Translations under genes and position numbers: made by a program
In this document: positions 54,101 to 60,429 of the stretch, piece after piece
How positions within the stretch are numbered: position 1 is the first letter of the stretch
Layout of the letters: every line of letters starts with the position of its first letter
The notes under the pieces: generated by a model
The model's database searches: none
What the model was told of the DNA's origin: nothing
The model's input: the letters and a program-made list of their open reading frames with translations, nothing else
Source of the DNA: JAEUOS01 sp965279115
GTDB taxonomy: Bacteria; Pseudomonadota; Gammaproteobacteria; Burkholderiales; JAEUOS01
DNA: 64,000 bases
Assembly: GCA_965279115.1 (NCBI GenBank)
Contig: OZ257137.1
Span: 4,154,001-4,218,000 of the forward strand
Direction of reading: 5' to 3'

Positions 54101-54693
54101 GCGGCATAGGATTCACTGACGAAGTCGTATCCGGCCAGGAGGCGGTTGCCGAAATCGGGATGCGGCAACACACCGGTGTCGATGACCGCGACCACCAGGT
54201 CCGGTGAGCCGGTGGTTTCGTCCCACGTACGCGGAATGTTGAGCAGGCCCAAAGGCTTGCTTTGCCAGGGCGCGAAATAGCTGTCGTCGGGTGTCAGGCG
54301 GATGTGGCGTCTCTGGTCCGCCACTGCGAACAGAACCTCGGGATGGCGCGCCAGCCGTGCGGCGATGCGTTGCGCGTCGCCAGGCGCGAGCTTCGCGGGC
54401 AGCCTGAGTACCTGGGCTTCACCGGACATGACGCGCAGCGGCGTGATCTCAATGCCGGCATGCAGCGAAAAGCGTCGCAGTTGGGCACGGCTGATGCGCC
54501 GGTCGACGGCGGCGCGGCTTTGCGCCAGCCCGGCAGAGCCGTCACGGAACTTGACGATCAGGCGGTCGGTTGGCAGGCCTTCCGGAGGCTGCTGTGCAAT
54601 GCCCGTGGTGGAAAGAAGCGCACAACACAGCACCAGCAGTGCCCGAACAGATCGAACGACGAATCCCAGGGGGCGCGCGCGAATATCGGGCAT
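48118..54693 (-). CDS. Second giant secreted subtilisin-like protein
   Basis: The product is 2191 residues: signal peptide (about 1-34), I9-type propeptide (about 42-128, TDRLIVKFRDG), and an S8 domain with Asp172 (AVIDTGVLPH), His244 (SSWHGTQMAG) and Ser428 (WGTSAAAAHMSG). Two Ig-like domains (about 490-670, SLSISGPASLFSGQAGTYSATV) follow. Two beta-propeller-like regions come next (about 680-985 and 1080-1400, lines like RITVLDVKTGRVAQIW and IDLFDVRAGATIKSW), with Ig-like linkers (ISIAGGEYSVDG). An InlB-type repeat (about 1625-1695, GINCGSTCSQTY...FTGWSGDCGG), fibronectin III, a HYDIN/ASH-like domain and seven 43-residue Ca-site-like repeats end it. The last 490 residues are nearly identical to those of the giant at 21800. 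It is an intact protease with its own propeptide. Probable Sec export; final location and substrate unknown. Confidence 0.9.
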   Translation of the reverse strand: MPDIRARPLGFVVRSVRALLVLCCALLSTTGIAQQPPEGLPTDRLIVKFRDGSAGLAQSRAAVDRRISRAQLRRFSLHAGIEITPLRVMSGEAQVLRLPAKLAPGDAQRIAARLARHPEVLFAVADQRRHIRLTPDDSYFAPWQSKPLGLLNIPRTWDETTGSPDLVVAVIDTGVLPHPDFGNRLLAGYDFVSESYAAGDGGSRDASAADPGDWVSWADVNDPASPFDSGCLYDGLYEVPSSWHGTQMAGIIGAAGNNKIGIAGINWNAKILPVRVLGKCGGYDSDIIDGMRWAAGLAVPNTPANATPARVINMSLGGDGACNSPYQTAINEITALGKVIVVAAGNENVDFTTTTPAGCQGVIAVASMFKQAEGTVAENLARSFFSNYGTAANTNLFATPGNSIYSTSDGGIRQSANDGTYSRSWGTSAAAAHMSGLVSLMLSVNPSLTPTEVQTLLRSASASLGDWSGSGLPDALLAVGNARAYKSPSTVPVSLSISGPASLFSGQAGTYSATVTWSDASTSTVFPAWSVSPNPNAAKLIDSAGRLLIGTYSDQSVAVQAGFSMNGVTVSASRAVDILVNRVVGVTVSGPATVNINDPAPARYVATATWRDGTVRLANPVWTTSAGAIGTSGFLYPPQTLGDLSVTATDGGISGSAPVSIVSTPPVAMPTLTWTCPNEDLTGQILGQLKSLDVGGGGDIVPLCEGKVVVPDMRGKRITVLDVKTGRVAQIWNLEKQPYRLALLPESGKLFATMLGSNRIASINLATGQLAYLQIHANGTATELANGEPGQLLVLHNTSIPFQSDGLAIVDAASGTVTQRTLPTFATGIAYSRSQRILLANGAYDFNPVTLQLTPRASAVNIKALTAISPDGLRFVNGTGEFDTRNPDVFYRNLAAAGSYSPDGKSFVGTSIFPKAPLYVLGSESPMPRQTWNVSEHCDSAEYRVTRFSPGGAYVYGYETCGTSADFGRLFWLALRPEPTPEPIRFDAQIGLTPAATAISGSVTLSGFSGTANISIAGGEYSVDGQNFTAAPGTAIAGQTLRVRTLAPATPHGVNAATLTVGNSSTSFLASTGAPLAQEWWKGECSSEANLGAPGLQYVDIFTARDMIALCDGRLLIDNTNQASIDLFDVRAGATIKSWKLPGAAFALRMVPGTSTLLVILDRVRLITRIDLSSGDVVNLPTDGPVSDLAPGEPGEMFVIDSQGMALYSTLTGAVLKRGLGSVYRVGSQVRYHAATRTLITEGQRYRYSPVDRSTALEEIVDDDFTTTIFQPFGVVLTDLASCCGSRDITLSPDGTRMVLPAGDVKPALADFDPQSLANIRGLWFTGEKTVATDFSRDSSRLLTGNEAFGFPPATIQLFESANRAHQRTWVLPDCGSADRKIARVRLSGSGGYAFSINNCDFGRAQLSWVPTASPSTLPYPNPVAFAPKGDVPAGVDIESNEIIITGIAGTFVPVSSAGLGWKRDGFTQFGASGWATDGSRIRVTLRSAAQPGVTRTGMLNIGGALIPFSVTTGSGTDTSPDPFALWNLKRQPLDSPILSNTLVVSGTTGPTPVSIVGGMVSIDGGAFTASPGTVNAGQRVVVRQTSANTVGTTRNTTLTIGDQSAVFTVTTGADPVYSVNVSVSGGGTVTSNPPGINCGSTCSQTYSTGAGLTLIATPTSGQVFTGWSGDCGGTGNCALTLANASKNVVATFASVPGAPTGATAAAGNASASVSFNAPASDGGAAITQYTVTASPGGASATGSASPVAVPGLTNGVAYTFTVKATNAAGSGPDSAPSAAVTPSGPASSLTLLPASIDFGRVDKGVASKTRTLTVTNASAQTVTFSSIASSGDFTRVGGSCAASLAPAASCTVSLRLRPSALGLRSASLSISSNAPGSPHSVPLTANAVALNDLAMDFGASIGTYARLNDSTWAQISASSAKSITRADLDNNGVDDLVVDFGAQGGLQVWMNNASLVPLYWQTAKSVTRADLDNNGHDDLVIDFGDGIGIYAWMNNAAWVQLYWLSAKSIIRADMDNNGHDDLVIDFGTGIGIYRWMNNAAWAQLYWLSANTIIRADMDNNGHDDLVIDFGAGIGIYKWMNNASFVQLYWLPALSILRADMDNNGHDDLVIDFGPGIGIYKWMNNASFVQLYWQSAASITRADMDGNGHDDLVINFGSNIPGLYKWLNNTSWVPLYHIQAGSITPAALDTP
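48133..49018 (-). repeat. Tandem 129-bp coding repeats, second set, seven units
   Basis: These are the same seven 43-residue units as at 21815-22700, in the same order, with scattered substitutions (for example DMDNNG here where the other copy has DLDNNG). Confidence 0.85.
48134..49599 (-). repeat. Long direct repeat, copy 2 (1466 bp)
   Basis: Partner of 21816-23281, same orientation, constant offset and no insertion or deletion. Recombination between the copies would delete about 26 kb holding most of the island. Confidence 0.93.
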
Positions 54694-54771
54694 GTCAACT
54701 TCAATGTTGGAGTCGTCGTCAGGCCGATGGTTCGAAGACCACAGGCGCCATACTCATTCCGTATCGCCAAA

Positions 54772-54780
54772 ACTCTAGCA
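54772..54780 (-). promoter_or_regulatory. Possible extended -10 promoter of the second giant protease
   Basis: Minus strand TGC-TAGAGT (-10 at 54772-54777), predicted start near 54765, leader of about 72 bases to ATG 54693. No good -35 box. The rest of the 432-base gap 54694-55125 holds a TTGTCACAA element (54912-54920) and the sigma-54 promoter at 55023; I see no gene in it. Confidence 0.4.
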
Positions 54781-55022
54781 TGGAACCAGTCCGGCATACC
54801 CTTGTACGGACCTCTTGATCACCTATTCCTCACAACTTGGTGGAGTGGGTGTAAGCCCCCTCCATTGCGGGGCATTTCACCCAAAATTCGCGACCGGCGC
54901 GAGCATGGCATTTGTCACAAGTGTCGACCCATCATTCCCGGAGAGTGGATTTGTGCGAACTTTCCGGTGAGATGGCGGACATTGCACTTTTGAAACGGAG
55001 TGAATATCGCGCGATGGATTGC

Positions 55023-55037
55023 TGGCACGACGCTTGC
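55023..55037 (+). promoter_or_regulatory. Sigma-54 promoter of the histidine kinase-NtrC operon
   Basis: TGGCACGACGCTTGC: a full match to TGGCAC-N5-TTGC, with the invariant GG (55024-55025) and GC (55036-55037) 12 bases apart. Predicted start is near 55048, leaving about 78 bases to ATG 55126. This also rules out coding starts upstream of 55048. Confidence 0.85.
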
Positions 55038-55125
55038 GCATATGTCACATGTCAATCCGTCCGCCCCAATGCCGCCAGCCAAACTACTCTACGATTCGGG
55101 TTTTGTTTATCGGACATCGCGCCAG

Positions 55126-56487
55126 ATGACGAGCCGCCCGGAAAGCGCAGGCCTGCCCTTCAAGTTGCTGCGCTGGTTTTCGCTTGCCAGCCTGGCGCTG
55201 ATCGTGGCCTTTGCCGGTGGCAACGCTTATCTGATTTCAAGCTTCCTCTCCAAGCACATGTTGCAGCGCGAGGCCGAGGTCACGCGCGATTTCGTGCAGA
55301 ACATCCTCATCACCGACAAGTCGATCGGTTACCTGGCCGATCCGCGCAATGAGGAACTCGGCCAGCGCTTTCGCGACTCGACAAAGCATTTCGTCGCCAC
55401 CCGCGACATCCTGCGCACCAACGTGTACCTGCCGGACGGAACCATGCTGTGGTCGAGTGACAAGGCGCTGGTCGGCCGCAAGTTTGCCGATAACCATGAA
55501 CTTGAGGAGGCGCTGGAAGGCAAACTGGTGGTCGAGTCCGGCCGCATCACCTCGGAAGCGCGCCAAAAGCAGGAGCACATCGGGCTGCCTGCGGACAGCG
55601 AGTTCTTCATCGAAACCTACATTCCATTGACACTCGCGGCGGGCGGCAAGGCGGTGGGCGTGGTCGAGATCTACAAGGCGCCGGTGGCGTTGACCGAAGC
55701 CATCCGCGCCGGTCATCGGCAAGTGTGGGCTGCCGCAGGATTGGGCGCGCTGATTCTTTACCTCACGCTTTTCTGGATCGTGCATCGGGCCGATCGGCTG
55801 ATCAGGCGCCAGCATGCGCGCCTGATCGAGACCGAAACCATGGCAGCCGTCGGCGAGCTCACCTCCGCGATGGCGCACAACATCCGCAACCCGCTGGCCT
55901 CGATCCGGTCCTCGGCCGAGCTTTCGCTGGAATTGCATGGCGAGGCCGCCGGGGCCGAGTCGCGCGACATCATCAAGGCGGTCGACCGGGTCGAATCGTG
56001 GATGCGTGAATTGCTGCAATTCACCCGCTCCGACGCGGGGACTCACGCGCGAGTGGACGTCGCAGCGGTGCTGCGTTCATCCTTTGACGAGGCGGCGCGG
56101 GAATTCGAGCGTCGCGGTGTGATCGGCAAGGTCACGGTTGAAACACCTGGCCGGATGGTCGGCGCGGACCCGGCAGTGCTGGCGCATCTCCTGCACAGCC
56201 TCCTCACCAACGCGCTTGATGCCACCCCGGCGGGTGGCAGCATCGAAGGCCGGGTCGAGTCCGACGGCGGCCGAAGGATCACGGTGAGCATCACCGACAC
56301 CGGACGCGGCATCGCGCCCGCGGATCTTGAAAACATCTTTCGGCCCTTCTTCACCACCAAGAAGGAAGGCCTGGGACTGGGCTTGACCCTGGTGCGGCGC
56401 ACTGTCGAGCGCATGAACGGCGAGATCCGTGTCGACAGCCTGCCCGGCCAGGGCACCAGGGTCATCCTCGCCTTTCCGACTGCCTGA
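55126..56487 (+). CDS. Sensor histidine kinase
   Basis: The 453-residue protein has a membrane helix at about 13-38 (LLRWFSLASLALIVAFAGGNAYLI) and a periplasmic sensor of about 160 residues. A second helix follows at about 200-222 (VWAAAGLGALILYLTLFWIV). The phosphoacceptor domain has MAHNIRNPLASIRSS (His251) and the ATPase domain has the N box LLTNALDATPAGG, G1 DTGRGIAP and G2 GLGLGLTLVRR. The H-box with IRNPL resembles the NtrB/AtoS group, partners of NtrC-type regulators. ATG 55126 is chosen because it is downstream of the sigma-54 start and just before the first helix; it has no strong ribosome-binding site. The regulator gene begins 3 bases after its stop. Signal unknown. Confidence 0.92.
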   Translation: MTSRPESAGLPFKLLRWFSLASLALIVAFAGGNAYLISSFLSKHMLQREAEVTRDFVQNILITDKSIGYLADPRNEELGQRFRDSTKHFVATRDILRTNVYLPDGTMLWSSDKALVGRKFADNHELEEALEGKLVVESGRITSEARQKQEHIGLPADSEFFIETYIPLTLAAGGKAVGVVEIYKAPVALTEAIRAGHRQVWAAAGLGALILYLTLFWIVHRADRLIRRQHARLIETETMAAVGELTSAMAHNIRNPLASIRSSAELSLELHGEAAGAESRDIIKAVDRVESWMRELLQFTRSDAGTHARVDVAAVLRSSFDEAAREFERRGVIGKVTVETPGRMVGADPAVLAHLLHSLLTNALDATPAGGSIEGRVESDGGRRITVSITDTGRGIAPADLENIFRPFFTTKKEGLGLGLTLVRRTVERMNGEIRVDSLPGQGTRVILAFPTA

Positions 56488-56490
56488 ACC

Positions 56491-57867
56491 ATGCCTTCAT
56501 TGCTTTTGATCGAGGACGAAGAAACCTTCGCCCGTAACGTACAGCGCTACCTCGAGCGCTACTCCTGGGACGTAACGATCGCCGGGACCGCCGAGGAAGG
56601 CTTGCGGCGCATGTCCGAGGTGGGGCCGGATGTCATCGTCATCGACTTCCAGCTACCGGGCATGGATGGACTGGCGGCGATTGCGACCATCCGCGAGCGC
56701 GATCCCGAGGCTCGCGTGATCATGCTTACCGGCCAGGGAAACGTGCAGATCGCGGTCGACGCGATGAAGGCCGGCGCGGCAGATTTTCTTTCCAAGCCAG
56801 TCGCCCTTTCCGACCTCAAGAGCACCCTGGACAAGCTGGCCGGCGAGGGCCGCATGCGCAATGCGTTGGCCTACTACCGGTCGCGCGAGGCCAGCGGACT
56901 GGACCGCATATTCGGTGAATCGCCGGCGATACGCGAACTCAAGGACCGGATCGGCCGGGTCATGCAATCCGAGGCCGGCGATACCGGCGGGCCCGCGCCG
57001 TCGATCCTCATCACCGGCGAAACCGGGGCCGGCAAGGAGCTCGTGGCGCGTGCCTGCCATAGTGAAAGCCGGCGTCGCGACGCGCCCTTCATCGAGGTGA
57101 ACTGCGCGGCGATTCCCGCCAACCTGCTGGAAGCGGAGTTGTTCGGCTACGAGCGTGGCGCCTTCACCGACGCCAAAGAGCGCAAAAGCGGCCTGATCGA
57201 GGCGGCCGATGGCGGCACCCTGTTTCTGGATGAAATCGGCGAGGCCGATGCGTCGACCCAGGCGAAGTTGCTCAAGGTGCTGGAAGACCAGCGCGTGAGG
57301 CGGCTTGGTGCGGTGGTGGAGAAGCGGGTCGACGTGCGGGTGATCACGGCGACCAACCGCGATCTCGAGCAGCTGGTGAAGGAGGGACGGTTCCGCGCCG
57401 ACCTGCTGTACCGGCTGCGGGTGATCCGCCTGCAGGTGCCGCCCTTGCGCGCGCGAGCTGGCGATGCGAAATTGCTCGCCGAAGTGTTCCTGGCTCAATT
57501 TTCCAAACGCTACAACAAGCCGGGCCTGCGCTTTTCGCCGGAAGCGCTGGAGCTCATCAGCAAGTACGCCTGGCCGGGCAACGTGCGGGAATTGCGCAAT
57601 GTCGTTGAGCAGACGGTGCTGTTGGCGCGTACCGTCGAACTCGATGTCGAGGACCTCGGCCTCAACATCAGCGACACGGTCTACGATATCCCGGTTGCGC
57701 CGGAGCAAAGCCTGGAACTGCCGCAAATGGAACGTTCGGCGGTACTGCAGGCGCTGGAACGCACCGACTGGAACGTCACGCAGGCGGCACGAGTGCTTGG
57801 CATCAGCCGCGATACGCTGCGTTATCGCATCGAAAAGCACGGCCTGGCACGACCGGACCGCAATTAG
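56491..57867 (+). CDS. NtrC-family sigma-54-dependent response regulator
   Basis: The 458-residue protein has a receiver domain (1-115; phospho-Asp52 in VIDFQLPGMDG, Lys102 in SKP) and an AAA+ sigma-54 activator domain (about 140-375). The latter has Walker A GETGAGKE (176-183), the sigma-54 contact loop GAFTDA (223-228, where the consensus is GAFTGA), Walker B GTLFLDE and WPGNVREL. A Fis-type helix-turn-helix (NVTQAARVLGISRDTLRYRIEKHGL) ends it. It should activate sigma-54 promoters when phosphorylated by the upstream kinase. The only such promoter I found is its own at 55023, which suggests autoregulation. The GAFTDA variant occurs in other natural activators. Confidence 0.95.
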   Translation: MPSLLLIEDEETFARNVQRYLERYSWDVTIAGTAEEGLRRMSEVGPDVIVIDFQLPGMDGLAAIATIRERDPEARVIMLTGQGNVQIAVDAMKAGAADFLSKPVALSDLKSTLDKLAGEGRMRNALAYYRSREASGLDRIFGESPAIRELKDRIGRVMQSEAGDTGGPAPSILITGETGAGKELVARACHSESRRRDAPFIEVNCAAIPANLLEAELFGYERGAFTDAKERKSGLIEAADGGTLFLDEIGEADASTQAKLLKVLEDQRVRRLGAVVEKRVDVRVITATNRDLEQLVKEGRFRADLLYRLRVIRLQVPPLRARAGDAKLLAEVFLAQFSKRYNKPGLRFSPEALELISKYAWPGNVRELRNVVEQTVLLARTVELDVEDLGLNISDTVYDIPVAPEQSLELPQMERSAVLQALERTDWNVTQAARVLGISRDTLRYRIEKHGLARPDRN

Positions 57868-57886
57868 GGGGTGACGCCCCCGTGCG

Positions 57887-58234
57887 TCATGCGTCGGCGG
57901 CGTTCGGGTTTGCGCCACCCGCCGGGCGCGTGCTGCGGTTGCGGCTCCATTCACGCCCTGCGGCGATCAGCGGCAGCAGGAGGAATGAACCGGGCAGCAC
58001 CAGCAGCACCATGCAGCAAGAAACGCGGAATATGCGCCAGAGGTGCGTTCGCAATTGCGCCTTGTCCTGCGCGTTCCAGCCGCCTTCGCGCGGACGCGCA
58101 AGCAGCGGCAACAAGCCGCGCACCAGCATGACTTCACGGGCCAGGATAGCCAGTTCGCGCTCGAGCAATCGTAGCGTCGCCCGACCCGCGCGCCGGGTGC
58201 TGCCTGCCAGTTTGCCGATCCAGCGCTTGAACAC
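57887..58234 (-). CDS. Small membrane protein of unknown function
   Basis: The 115-residue protein has a basic N-terminal half (FKRWIGKLAGSTRRAGRATLRLLERELAILAREVML), a middle segment GGWNAQDKAQLRTHLWRIFRV, and one strongly hydrophobic segment CCMVLLVLPGSFLLLPLIAA. The pattern of a helical region followed by RTHLWRIFRV...LLVLPGSFLLLPLI reminds me of small LETM1-like proteins found in proteobacteria, but I cannot confirm it. It converges on the response regulator gene (19-base gap with a short GGGGG/CCCCC hairpin). Two CRP-like sites lie upstream of it, shared with the divergent MFS gene. Confidence 0.65.
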   Translation of the reverse strand: MFKRWIGKLAGSTRRAGRATLRLLERELAILAREVMLVRGLLPLLARPREGGWNAQDKAQLRTHLWRIFRVSCCMVLLVLPGSFLLLPLIAAGREWSRNRSTRPAGGANPNAADA

Positions 58235-58328
58235 GTGAACCTCCGGGTGGTCGATTGCGCGATCTGTTTCGCGTGAGGCCCAGTGTTGCCTGCCTGCCTC
58301 TGCCGTACAACGGGCGATTGTGGATTGT

Positions 58329-58344
58329 TGTGACAGGCTTCACG
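58329..58344. promoter_or_regulatory. CRP-like site 1 in the divergent gap
   Basis: TGTGACAGGCTTCACG: TGTGA and TCACG half-sites separated by 6 bases, the E. coli CRP spacing, followed by CG. Confidence 0.5.
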
Positions 58345-58369
58345 CGGGTTTGCAAATGAAGGTGAAATG

Positions 58370-58385
58370 TGTGAATTGCTTCACG
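58370..58385. promoter_or_regulatory. CRP-like site 2 in the divergent gap
   Basis: TGTGAATTGCTTCACG: the same half-sites and spacing as the site 41 bases upstream (about four helical turns), also followed by CG. A CATAAT box at 58446-58451 could serve the MFS gene, placing this site near -80. Confidence 0.5.
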
Positions 58386-58483
58386 CGAAACATGCCCGTC
58401 ACCCGGGGTGCGGCATCGCGCCGGCGCCGGTGTGCCGCGGCGTCGCATAATGCGGACTCGAAACCACGACGGAACCAGACACC

Positions 58484-60130
58484 TTGACCGCCTCCGAAAC
58501 CGCCCGGGAGACAAGTTCCCCCGCGTCAGCCGCCGCGGTCGCCCCCGCAGCGCCGGTATCGTTCTGGGCACCCTTTGCGCAACCGGTGTTCCTGGTCATA
58601 TGGAGCGCCACCCTGCTTGGCAATATCGCCACCGCCATGCGCGAGCTTGCCGCGGCCTGGCTGATGACCTCGCTGTCACTCTCGTCGGTGGCCGTTGGCA
58701 TGGTCAAGGCGGCGTCATCCCTTCCGGTCATGCTGCTGGCATTGCCGGCCGGCGCATTGGCCGACATGATCAATCGCCGCACCCTGAACCTTTCGATCAA
58801 CACGGTGCTCGCGGTGGTGACCGCCGCGATCGGCCTGGCAACGCTGACCTCGAGCCTGACGCCCACGCTGCTGGTGGCGGCGGTCTTCGTGACAGGCATC
58901 GGCTCGGCACTGCTGCAGCCCACCACGCAGTCCCTGGTGCCGCTCCTGGTGCCGCGTCACCAGATGGAGCAGGCGGTGGCTCTGAATGGCATGGGCCTCA
59001 ACCTCTCGCGCGCCGTCGGGCCGGCGTTGGCGGGCCTGCTGGTCGCCGGGCTGGGTACGGCAGCCGCGTTTTTCGCCAATGCGCTCGGGTATGTGGTGGT
59101 GGTGGCGGCCTTCCTGTGGTGGAAGGCGGCTGGCAACCCGGTCACCCGCGTGGCACGCGAGAGTTTTCCCGGTGCGATGGCGGCAGGCTTGCGCTTTGTA
59201 CGCCATGCGCCGGTATTGCAGCGCGTGCTGGCGCGCCTGGCGGCCTTTGTCTTCGTCGCCAGTGCCTACTGGACGCTGCTTCCTGTACTGGTAAAGCGCG
59301 AACTTGCGGGCTCGCCTGGCGTCTACGGCAACCTGCTGGCGGCTATCGGCATCGGTACGGTCATCACCGCGCTTTCGCTGCCCTGGTTGCGCCGCAAATT
59401 CACCCAGGACAACGCGTACCGCCTGGCGCTCGGCGTATCCGCAGCGGCGCTGGTGGCGCTCGCTTACGCGCCCAATGCCTGGGTGGCCGGGGCGATCTCG
59501 GTGGCCATCGGAGCCTCGTGGCTGGCCGGCCTGACGGTTGCCAACGTGTCGGCCCAGGCGCAGCTGCCGGACTGGATGCGCGGACGCGGCATGGCCATCT
59601 ACCTTATGGTGTTTGCCGGCGCCATGACCGTAGGCAGCTTGGTCTGGGGATGGGTGGCGGACTACGCCACCATCCGCCAGGCGCTGGGAGCCGCCGCTAT
59701 TTGCGCCACTCTCGGCGTGCTTCTCTTCAGCCGCACCCCGCTGCCCGATCAGCCGCCCGATCTCACCCCCGCGCTGCACTGGTGGCCCGAACCCCAAGTG
59801 CATGAGTCGCTCGCGCCGGGCCGCGGGCCGGTGCTGGTGTCAATCGAATACGACATCGATCCGGCGCGCACGGACGAGTTTCTCAACCTGCTGCGCGACC
59901 TCTCGCTCGAACGCCTGCGCGACGGCGCCTACCAGTGGGGCGTGTTCGAGGATGTCACGCGACCTGGGCGGCATGTGGAGACGTTCCTGCTTGCATCGTG
60001 GGAAGAGCAGCAACGCCTCTACCACCGCATTTCGCGGGAGGATGCGCACCGGGAGGCGATGGTGGCGCGCTTTCATCGTGGACCTGCGCCGCCTGAAGTA
60101 CGCTTCCTGGTGGCGCCTGCATCCCGTTGA
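58484..60130 (+). CDS. MFS transporter (EntS-like) with C-terminal antibiotic-monooxygenase-like domain
   Basis: The 548-residue protein has about 11-12 membrane segments in residues 25-425, with the MFS loop GALADMINRRTLNLSIN and SALLQPTTQSLVPLLVP...AVALNGMGLNLSRAVGPALAG. This is typical of the MFS_3/EntS group of exporters. Residues about 440-548 form an extra soluble domain (PVLVSIEYDIDPARTDEFLNLLRDLSLERLRDGAYQWGVFEDVTRPGRHVETFLLASWEEQQRLYHRIS). It looks like a ferredoxin-like ABM domain, a fusion seen in other proteobacterial members. The start is TTG 58484; no better start exists between the CATAAT box and the first helix. The substrate is unknown. Confidence 0.88.
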   Translation: MTASETARETSSPASAAAVAPAAPVSFWAPFAQPVFLVIWSATLLGNIATAMRELAAAWLMTSLSLSSVAVGMVKAASSLPVMLLALPAGALADMINRRTLNLSINTVLAVVTAAIGLATLTSSLTPTLLVAAVFVTGIGSALLQPTTQSLVPLLVPRHQMEQAVALNGMGLNLSRAVGPALAGLLVAGLGTAAAFFANALGYVVVVAAFLWWKAAGNPVTRVARESFPGAMAAGLRFVRHAPVLQRVLARLAAFVFVASAYWTLLPVLVKRELAGSPGVYGNLLAAIGIGTVITALSLPWLRRKFTQDNAYRLALGVSAAALVALAYAPNAWVAGAISVAIGASWLAGLTVANVSAQAQLPDWMRGRGMAIYLMVFAGAMTVGSLVWGWVADYATIRQALGAAAICATLGVLLFSRTPLPDQPPDLTPALHWWPEPQVHESLAPGRGPVLVSIEYDIDPARTDEFLNLLRDLSLERLRDGAYQWGVFEDVTRPGRHVETFLLASWEEQQRLYHRISREDAHREAMVARFHRGPAPPEVRFLVAPASR

Positions 60131-60161
60131 TTGCGAGCGTTCCGGGGCCCGAGTAACGCCC

Positions 60162-60170
60162 TGTTAAAAT
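60162..60170 (+). promoter_or_regulatory. Extended -10 promoter of the tRNA gene
   Basis: TGT-TAAAAT (-10 at 60165-60170, 5/6 match, TGn extension). Predicted start near 60177, 17 bases before the mature tRNA. Confidence 0.55.
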
Positions 60171-60193
60171 GCGGCTCCGTCGCAGGATGTTTT

Positions 60194-60270
60194 GGGCCGT
60201 TAGCTCAGTTGGTTAGAGCAGAGGACTCATAATCCTTTGGTCGTTGGTTCAAGTCCAACACGGCCTACCA
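60194..60270 (+). tRNA. tRNA with CAU anticodon, probably tRNA-Ile2 (lysidine type)
   Basis: A 77-base cloverleaf: acceptor GGGCCGT pairs with ACGGCCT (G-U first pair), D-arm TAGCTCAGTTGGTTAGAGCA, anticodon loop CTCATAA in the stem GAGGA/TCCTT, T-arm GTTGGTTCAAGTCCAAC, and an encoded CCA end. A CAU anticodon can mean initiator Met, elongator Met or Ile2. Initiator tRNA is excluded by the paired first position and the lack of a GGG/CCC anticodon stem. The variable region TTTGGTCG and T-arm resemble E. coli ileX more than metT, so I prefer Ile2. In that case TilS would modify the C to lysidine. Confidence 0.9.
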
Positions 60271-60301
60271 AGTCTGCTTCCAAGATTGTGAATTGCATGA
60301 A

Positions 60302-60328
60302 AGCCTGCAGATTGTTGCGGGCTTTTTT
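60302..60328 (+). terminator. Intrinsic terminator of the tRNA gene
   Basis: AGCCTGC/GCGGGCT stem (one G-U pair), loop AGATTGTT, then TTTTTT. It begins 31 bases after the tRNA CCA end. Confidence 0.85.
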
Positions 60329-60429
60329 GTGTTCGCTCCCAAGGCAGGTGGTGTTTGTTTCACGCGCGGTACCCGCGGCGGTTAACTGCAAAAGCACGCA
60401 AACAAGCCGCGCGTGGTGTGGAGATGAAG

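Noticed and set aside
21800..54693. Mobile element or genomic island with integration signs
   Set aside because: No integrase, transposase, tRNA flank or terminal repeat is seen at its borders, and base composition looks like the surroundings. The only long repeat is inside the two protease genes.
57867..57881. GGGGG/CCCCC hairpin between the response regulator and the small membrane gene as a terminator
   Set aside because: The 5-bp stem has no U-tract on either side, and chance is likely at this GC content.
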